The notes below the pieces were generated by a model. That model was not told the origin of the DNA, ran no database searches, and saw only the letters and a program-made list of their open reading frames with translations. Made by a program: the position numbers and the translations under genes. A stretch of 64,000 bases of DNA from Nocardioides thalensis. Its GTDB lineage: Bacteria > Actinomycetota > Actinomycetes > Propionibacteriales > Nocardioidaceae. The stretch lies in NCBI RefSeq assembly GCF_013410655.1, contig NZ_JACCFP010000001.1, positions 2,937,501 to 3,001,500 of the forward strand, given 5' to 3'. This document shows, in pieces, positions 59,454-64,000 of this stretch (position 1 is the stretch's first letter; every line of letters begins with the position of its first letter).

Positions 59454-60889
59454 GCGCGCACGACATCTGGTCACGGGCGGAGGTCTTCATCGACGGTGAG
59501 TGGCGGTCGCCGTACGACGGCGGCAGGGCCGAGGTCGAGAACCCCGCGACCGAGTCCATCGTCGGGACCGCCGCGGAGGCCGGCGCGCGTGATGTCGACG
59601 ACGCCGTGGCGGCCGCACGCCGTGCCCACCCGGCGTGGTCGGCGCAGGCGCACGAGGATCGGGTTGCGCTCCTGGGCGACTGGCTGGCACTGCTCGAGAA
59701 GAGCTACGACACGCTCGTCGACACCACGGTCGCCGAGCTCGGCGCGCCGGTGGCCATCGCCCGCGAGGCCCACGTCGACACCGCCCTGGCGGTCCTGCGC
59801 GCCTATCTCGACGCCGCCGCCGAGGTGCGGTGGGAGGAGCGGATCGGTCACTCGACCGTGCTGCGGTCAGCGATCGGCGTCGCCGCGTGCATCACGCCGT
59901 GGAACTACCCGCTGTACCAGGTGCTGGCCAAGGTCGGCGGCGCTCTCGTCGCGGGCAGCACGGTGGTCCTCAAGCCGGCCGAGCTGACGCCGCTCTCGGC
60001 GTACCTCCTCCTCGATGCGGCCACCGAGGCGGGCCTGCCGCCCGGGGTGCTCAACCTGGTGCCGGGGCGCGGCCAGGTCGTCGGCGAGGCCATGGTCAGC
60101 CACCCCGACGTCGACGTGGTGTCGTTCACCGGCTCGACCGCCGTCGGCGTGCGGATCTCCGAGCTCGCGGCGCGCGACGTCAAGCGGGTATGCCTCGAGC
60201 TCGGCGGCAAGTCCGCCAGCATCGTCCTCGACGACGCGGATCTCGCGACAGCCGTCACGGCGAGCGTTCAAGGCGGGATGCTCAACTCCGGCCAGACCTG
60301 CAGCGCCTGGTCGCGGCTGCTCGTGCCCGAGCGCCTCCTGCCCGACGCCCTCGCCGCGGCCGGGTCGGCCGCGGCCGATCTCGTCGTCGGAGACCCCCGG
60401 TCCGAGTCGACCTGGATCGGGCCGGTCGTGTCCGCGGGCCAGCGCCGCACCGTCTCGGGGTACGTCGACCGCGCGGTCGCCGCGGGCGCGCGGGTTGTCA
60501 CCGGCGGCACCGGCGCACCGTTCGAGCGCGGCCACTTCCACGCGCCGACGATCCTGACGGGCGTCGCCGCGGACGCCGAGGTGGTCCGCGACGAAGTCTT
60601 CGGGCCGGTCGTCACAGTTCAGGGCTACGCCGACGTCGACGAGGCGATCGACCTGGCCAACGACAGTCCCTACGGCCTGCACGGAGCCGTGTGGTCCGGC
60701 GACGGCGGCCGGGCCTACGCCGTGGCCCGCCGCCTGCGCACGGGGCAGGTAGACATCAACGGGGCGGAGTTCAACCCAGCGGCGCCGTTCGGCGGGTTCC
60801 GTCGATCCGGCAACGGACGCGAGCTCGGCCGCTTCGGGATCGAGGAGTTCCTCGAGACCACCTCGATCCAGCGACCGGCGCACCGGTGA
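59450..60889 (+). CDS. Aldehyde dehydrogenase
   Basis: A 479-residue NAD(P)-dependent aldehyde dehydrogenase. TPWNYPLYQVLAKVGGALVAG, the Glu in LELGGKSASIV and the catalytic Cys in NSGQTCSAWSRL are present. The C-terminal PFGGFRRSGNGRELGRFGIEEFLE is conserved. In this context it would oxidise the aldehyde made by the TPP enzyme to the acid used by the CoA ligase, which is inference. The GTG at 59450 overlaps the previous stop by GTGA. Confidence 0.93.
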   Translation: MSAHDIWSRAEVFIDGEWRSPYDGGRAEVENPATESIVGTAAEAGARDVDDAVAAARRAHPAWSAQAHEDRVALLGDWLALLEKSYDTLVDTTVAELGAPVAIAREAHVDTALAVLRAYLDAAAEVRWEERIGHSTVLRSAIGVAACITPWNYPLYQVLAKVGGALVAGSTVVLKPAELTPLSAYLLLDAATEAGLPPGVLNLVPGRGQVVGEAMVSHPDVDVVSFTGSTAVGVRISELAARDVKRVCLELGGKSASIVLDDADLATAVTASVQGGMLNSGQTCSAWSRLLVPERLLPDALAAAGSAAADLVVGDPRSESTWIGPVVSAGQRRTVSGYVDRAVAAGARVVTGGTGAPFERGHFHAPTILTGVAADAEVVRDEVFGPVVTVQGYADVDEAIDLANDSPYGLHGAVWSGDGGRAYAVARRLRTGQVDINGAEFNPAAPFGGFRRSGNGRELGRFGIEEFLETTSIQRPAHR

Positions 60890-61794
60890 CCGCGACGGCG
60901 GTCGCCGCGGACCGTCGTACCGCGCGCCTGGCGGCCCTCGCCCTGATCGCGGTGACGGCGATCTGGGGCTCGACGTTCGCGATCTCCAAGGACCTGATCG
61001 AGCGGCTTCCGGTCGCGGACTACCTCGGACTCCGGTTCCTCGTCGCTGCCGCCGTCGTCGCCGCGGTCCGGCCGCGGCTGCTCCGTCAGCTCGACAGGGC
61101 CACGGTGCGGACGGGCATCGGGCTGGGTCTGCTCTACGCCGTCGCGCAGCTGCTCCAGTTCGTCGGGCTCCAGCACACGGCACCGACCATCTCGGCCTTC
61201 GTGGTCTCCCTCTACGTGGTCTTCACGCCCTTGATGGCGGCGGTCCTGCTGCGCACTCCCCCGGACCGAACGGCGCTGCTGGGCACGGTGCTGGCGACCG
61301 TCGGCGTCGCCGTGATGTCGCTGCGCGGCGGCGCGATCGGCAACGGCGAGCTGCTCACTGCGGCGTCGGCGGCGATCTACGCCGCCCACATCCTGGCGAT
61401 GGCCCGTTGGTCCCGGCCCGGCGCTGCCTTCGCGCTCACGTTCGTGCAGCTGCTGACGATGGGCGCCGTGCTCTCCCTCGTGGCCGTCGACGACGGGCTC
61501 CAGGTGCCGCGCGCGGCCGACCTGCCTGCCTTCCTCTACCTCACCGTGATCGCGGCCGGGGTCGCCCTGCTGGTGCAGACCTGGGCCCAGGGCCACCTTC
61601 CTGCCACCCAGGCGTCCGTGCTGATGGTGCTCGAGCCGGTGTGGGCCGCTGTGTTCGCTCTGCTGCTGTGGTCCGAGCAGCTCGGGCCGCGCACCGTCCT
61701 TGGCGGCCTGCTCATCCTGTCGGCCATGCTGCTCGTGGTCGCGCGACCGAGCGCTCCGGCCGTCCCGGAGCCACCACCGCCCGTCCATCCGTGA
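60886..61794 (+). CDS. EamA-family (DMT) transporter
   Basis: A 302-residue membrane protein with about ten helices in two EamA repeats (AIWGSTFAISKDLIERLP, LGLRFLVAAA; C-terminal TQASVLMVLEPVWAAVFALLL). Its GTG at 60886 overlaps the aldehyde dehydrogenase stop by GTGA, so it is the last gene of the coupled run. It may export surplus amino acid or a pathway intermediate. Confidence 0.9.
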   Translation: MTATAVAADRRTARLAALALIAVTAIWGSTFAISKDLIERLPVADYLGLRFLVAAAVVAAVRPRLLRQLDRATVRTGIGLGLLYAVAQLLQFVGLQHTAPTISAFVVSLYVVFTPLMAAVLLRTPPDRTALLGTVLATVGVAVMSLRGGAIGNGELLTAASAAIYAAHILAMARWSRPGAAFALTFVQLLTMGAVLSLVAVDDGLQVPRAADLPAFLYLTVIAAGVALLVQTWAQGHLPATQASVLMVLEPVWAAVFALLLWSEQLGPRTVLGGLLILSAMLLVVARPSAPAVPEPPPPVHP

Positions 61795-61842
61795 CGGCGA
61801 GACCCGTCCGAGCCACGCGGGACCGCCACTAGAGTCGCGGCC

Positions 61843-63384
61843 GTGAACGGTGAGCTCCCCCACGAGCAGCGGCAGCGCGAGCTGCTCGACGACGCCCGGC
61901 CGGACCAGGTGGCGAAGCAGCACGCACGCGGCAAGCTCACCGCCCGCGAGCGGATCGCCCTGCTCACCGACGAGGGGACCTTCGTGGAGATCGGGGCGCT
62001 CGCTCGTCCCGAGGTCGGTCCCGAGGGGAAGGACATCCCGGCGGACGGGATCATCACGGGGACCGCGCTGATCGACGGGCGGCCCTCGGTCATCGTCGCG
62101 AGCGACTACACCGCCGCCGGCGGCAGCAACGGCATGCTCGGCAACGAGAAGGCGCGCCGCTGCATCGAGATCGCCGCCACCCGGGGCATCCCGATGGTGA
62201 GCCTCTTCGACGGCGGCGGCCACCGGATCACCGAGGGCCTCGACGCGCGCGACTTCGCCGGCGGCATCGACATCCAGGAGCTCGCGACCCGGCTGTCGGG
62301 CTGGGTGCCGCTCGTGTGCGCGTTCCTCGGCCCGGGCTACGGCCAGCCGGCGCTCTCCGGCGCGATCGCCGACTACGCGGTCGCCGTACGCGGCATCGCG
62401 ACGATCGGGATGGCGCCGCCCGCCCTGGTGAAGGCGGCGACCGGGGAGGACGTCGACGAGCAGGCGATGTTCGGCGCCGACGCGCAGGCCGAGTTCGGGA
62501 CGGTCGACCTCGTCGTCGACGACGAGGAGGACGCGATGCTCGCGCTGCGCGTCTTCCTGGCGACGCTGCCTCCCAACGCCGAGGCGCCGCTGCCGGTCGA
62601 GCGCGGGCTGAAGCCCCAGCTCGAGGCGGCACGCAGGCTCGACGGCGTCGTACCTGCCGACCCGCGTGCGGGCTACGACATGAACGACGTCCTCGCCGGC
62701 CTCGTCGACGAGGACAGCGAGATCGAGCTCAAGTCGGGCTTCGCCCGCAACATGATCACTTCGCTCGCCACGATCGACGGCCACCCGATCGGCATCGTGG
62801 CGAGCCAGCCGACCGTGCTCGCCGGCGCGCTCGACACCGACGCCGCCGACAAGGCCGCTCATCTGGTCTCCCTGTGCGACGCGTTCGGGATCCCCGTGCT
62901 GCTCCTCATCGACCAGCCCGGGCTCGCCGTCGGCGCCGCCGCCGAGCGCAGCGGGCTGACCCGCAGCACCGGCCGCCTCTCGATAGCGCTCGGCAGCGCC
63001 ACCGTGCCGGTCTTCAGCGTCCTGGTGCGGAAGGGGTACGGCGGCGGCTACGTCATCCTCGGGGGCGGGCGCTCGTACCGCCCGGAGCTGGTGCTTGCGT
63101 GGCCGCACGCCGAGACCGGCGTGATGAGCCCGGACTCGGCGATCGACCTGGTGTTCCGCAAGGACCTGGAGTCCGCCGCCGACCCCGCTGCGCGCCGGCA
63201 GGAGCTGATCTCGCTGTTCGGCGACCGGCTCGGTGCGGTCCGTGGTGCCGAGGGCTTCGGCTTCGACGCCGTGATCCGGCCGAGCGAGACGCGCGACCTG
63301 CTCGCGGCGACCCTCGCCACGCTTCCCCGGCGCAAGCTGATGCAGGGGGTCACCCCGCGACACCACCCGGTGCAGCCCCTCTGA
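61843..63384 (+). CDS. Acyl-CoA carboxylase carboxyltransferase subunit
   Basis: A 513-residue carboxyltransferase of the AccD/PccB/MccB type, combining both crotonase-like halves. The first half has HARGKLTARERIALLTDEGTFVEI and VASDYTAAGGSNGMLGNEKARRCIEIAA, the second IPVLLLIDQPGL...YGGGYVILGGGRSYRPELVLAWPHAETGVMSP (read in part). It would carboxylate an acyl-CoA such as propionyl- or methylcrotonyl-CoA with a biotin subunit encoded elsewhere. The GTG at 61843 follows TAGAGT by 7 bases, so it is probably leaderless and separately expressed from the preceding run. Confidence 0.9.
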   Translation: MNGELPHEQRQRELLDDARPDQVAKQHARGKLTARERIALLTDEGTFVEIGALARPEVGPEGKDIPADGIITGTALIDGRPSVIVASDYTAAGGSNGMLGNEKARRCIEIAATRGIPMVSLFDGGGHRITEGLDARDFAGGIDIQELATRLSGWVPLVCAFLGPGYGQPALSGAIADYAVAVRGIATIGMAPPALVKAATGEDVDEQAMFGADAQAEFGTVDLVVDDEEDAMLALRVFLATLPPNAEAPLPVERGLKPQLEAARRLDGVVPADPRAGYDMNDVLAGLVDEDSEIELKSGFARNMITSLATIDGHPIGIVASQPTVLAGALDTDAADKAAHLVSLCDAFGIPVLLLIDQPGLAVGAAAERSGLTRSTGRLSIALGSATVPVFSVLVRKGYGGGYVILGGGRSYRPELVLAWPHAETGVMSPDSAIDLVFRKDLESAADPAARRQELISLFGDRLGAVRGAEGFGFDAVIRPSETRDLLAATLATLPRRKLMQGVTPRHHPVQPL

Positions 63385-63402
63385 AGGTGGCAGGGTGGTC
63401 GC

Positions 63403-63756
63403 GTGACCGACGTGACCGTCTTCGAGAAGCCGACCTGCACCACCTGCCGCAACCTCTTCGTCCTGCTGCGCGAGAAGGGCATCGACGCCGAGCGGATCGA
63501 CTACCACGTGCTCGGCCTGACCGCCGAGCAGCTCGACGAGATCCTCGCCAAGACCGGCCTCACGCCGCGCGAGCTGCTCCGCACCCGCGAGCCCGCCTAC
63601 AAGGAGCTCGGGCTCGACGACCCGTCCGTGACCGACGAGGCGATCGTCGAGGCGATGCTCGCCCACCCGGAGCTGCTCCAGCGGCCGGTCGTGATCAAGG
63701 GCGACCGCGCTGTCCTCGCCCGCCCCGTCGAGAAGGTGCTCGACCTCTTCGAGTGA
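63403..63756 (+). CDS. ArsC/Spx-like thioredoxin-fold protein
   Basis: A 117-residue ArsC/Spx-type protein. The redox motif is CTTCRN (Cys12 and Cys15), followed by the ArsC-like phrases [15 protein letters not shown] and [13 protein letters not shown]. The second cysteine and missing downstream Arg triad leave it open whether it reduces arsenate or has another thiol function. The GTG at 63403 is the family-consistent start, 18 bp after the carboxyltransferase gene. Confidence 0.85.
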   Translation: MTDVTVFEKPTCTTCRNLFVLLREKGIDAERIDYHVLGLTAEQLDEILAKTGLTPRELLRTREPAYKELGLDDPSVTDEAIVEAMLAHPELLQRPVVIKGDRAVLARPVEKVLDLFE

Positions 63757-63820
63757 TGAGTCGTCGCGCCCTGCGCCGTCATACCCCCGACAGGACATCG
63801 ACAGGCGGAAGGACGAGGCG

Positions 63821-64000
63821 ATGAGTGTGGACACGCGACCGGAGGGGCTGGGCGTGAGCGACCTGGGCGAGCTCGACGAGGCGGCCTTCACGGGGCTGGC
63901 CGAGAAGCACCGGCGGGAGCTGCACGTGCACTGCTACCGGATGCTCGGGTCGTTCGAGGACGCCGAGGACACCGTCCAGGAGACGTTCCTCCGCGCGTGG
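63821..64000 (+). CDS. ECF sigma factor, N-terminal part (partial)
   Basis: The first 60 codons of a sigma-70 family ECF sigma factor. Region 2 is recognisable ([35 protein letters not shown]). The wording resembles the SigJ/SigG-type long ECF factors of actinomycetes that carry a SnoaL-like C-terminal domain. The ATG at 63821 has GGAAGGA upstream. The window ends inside the gene, so length and partner anti-sigma factor cannot be seen. Confidence 0.85.
   Translation, partial: MSVDTRPEGLGVSDLGELDEAAFTGLAEKHRRELHVHCYRMLGSFEDAEDTVQETFLRAW

Noticed and set aside
63757..63820. tRNA or regulatory RNA before the sigma factor
   Set aside because: The 64-bp gap is too short for a tRNA and shows no cloverleaf pairing.

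Overview
The window is very GC-rich, densely packed DNA with many GTG starts, 4-bp ATGA/GTGA gene overlaps and several apparently leaderless starts. An IdeR/DtxR-type iron box, a HAIR heat-shock operator in front of lon, a DUF222/HNH gene and actinobacterial-style families throughout point to an actinomycete, most likely Nocardioides or a relative (inference from gene content; no rRNA is present). I found no rRNA, tRNA, CRISPR array or prophage.

Layout. 1-13 kb: housekeeping and secreted proteins (S4 protein fragment, DUF445 membrane protein, cytidylyltransferase, secreted metalloprotease, baeRF-like protein, aldo/keto reductase, lipoprotein, LuxR regulator divergent from a degenerate PIG-L protein coupled to an FAD oxidoreductase, penicillin acylase). 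13-22 kb: Rieske protein, SNF2 helicase, cation efflux, LysR divergent from an FprA-type ferredoxin-NADP reductase, Lon under a HAIR element, and iron-boxed bfd and bfr. 22-27.5 kb: RTX-repeat secreted protein, thioesterase-galK pair, EamA exporter, GH18 protein. 27.5-29.4 kb: a disturbed zone in which the middle of a DUF222/HNH gene is replaced by a 460-bp unit with 52-bp perfect inverted ends around a frameshifted GIY-YIG gene, next to a cluster of REP-like repeats. 29.4-37.2 kb: ankyrin lipoprotein and SMP-30-like protein, a two-component system, MFS transporter and GntR regulator, and three tandem short collagen-like secreted paralogues.

37-62 kb is mostly amine and amino-acid catabolism: gabD-gabT with a PucR-type regulator, an EamA/MocR divergent pair, an NCS1 permease with a 52-residue membrane protein, a flavin amine oxidase, two TetR regulators, and a roughly 13-kb co-directional run. 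That run encodes a PotABCD-like importer, acyl-CoA dehydrogenase, ADP-forming acid-CoA ligase, SDR, TPP-dependent 2-oxoacid decarboxylase-like enzyme, Glu/Leu/Phe/Val dehydrogenase, aldehyde dehydrogenase and EamA exporter. Read together, the enzymes could deaminate an imported amino acid, decarboxylate the 2-oxoacid, oxidise the aldehyde and feed the acid as a CoA ester into a beta-oxidation-like route. A TetR regulator just upstream shares a 23-bp operator-like sequence with the promoter of this run. The window ends with an acyl-CoA carboxyltransferase, an ArsC/Spx-like protein and the start of an ECF sigma factor.

Start codons were chosen from frame, overlaps and Shine-Dalgarno sequences. 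All family assignments come from reading motifs, not from database searches.
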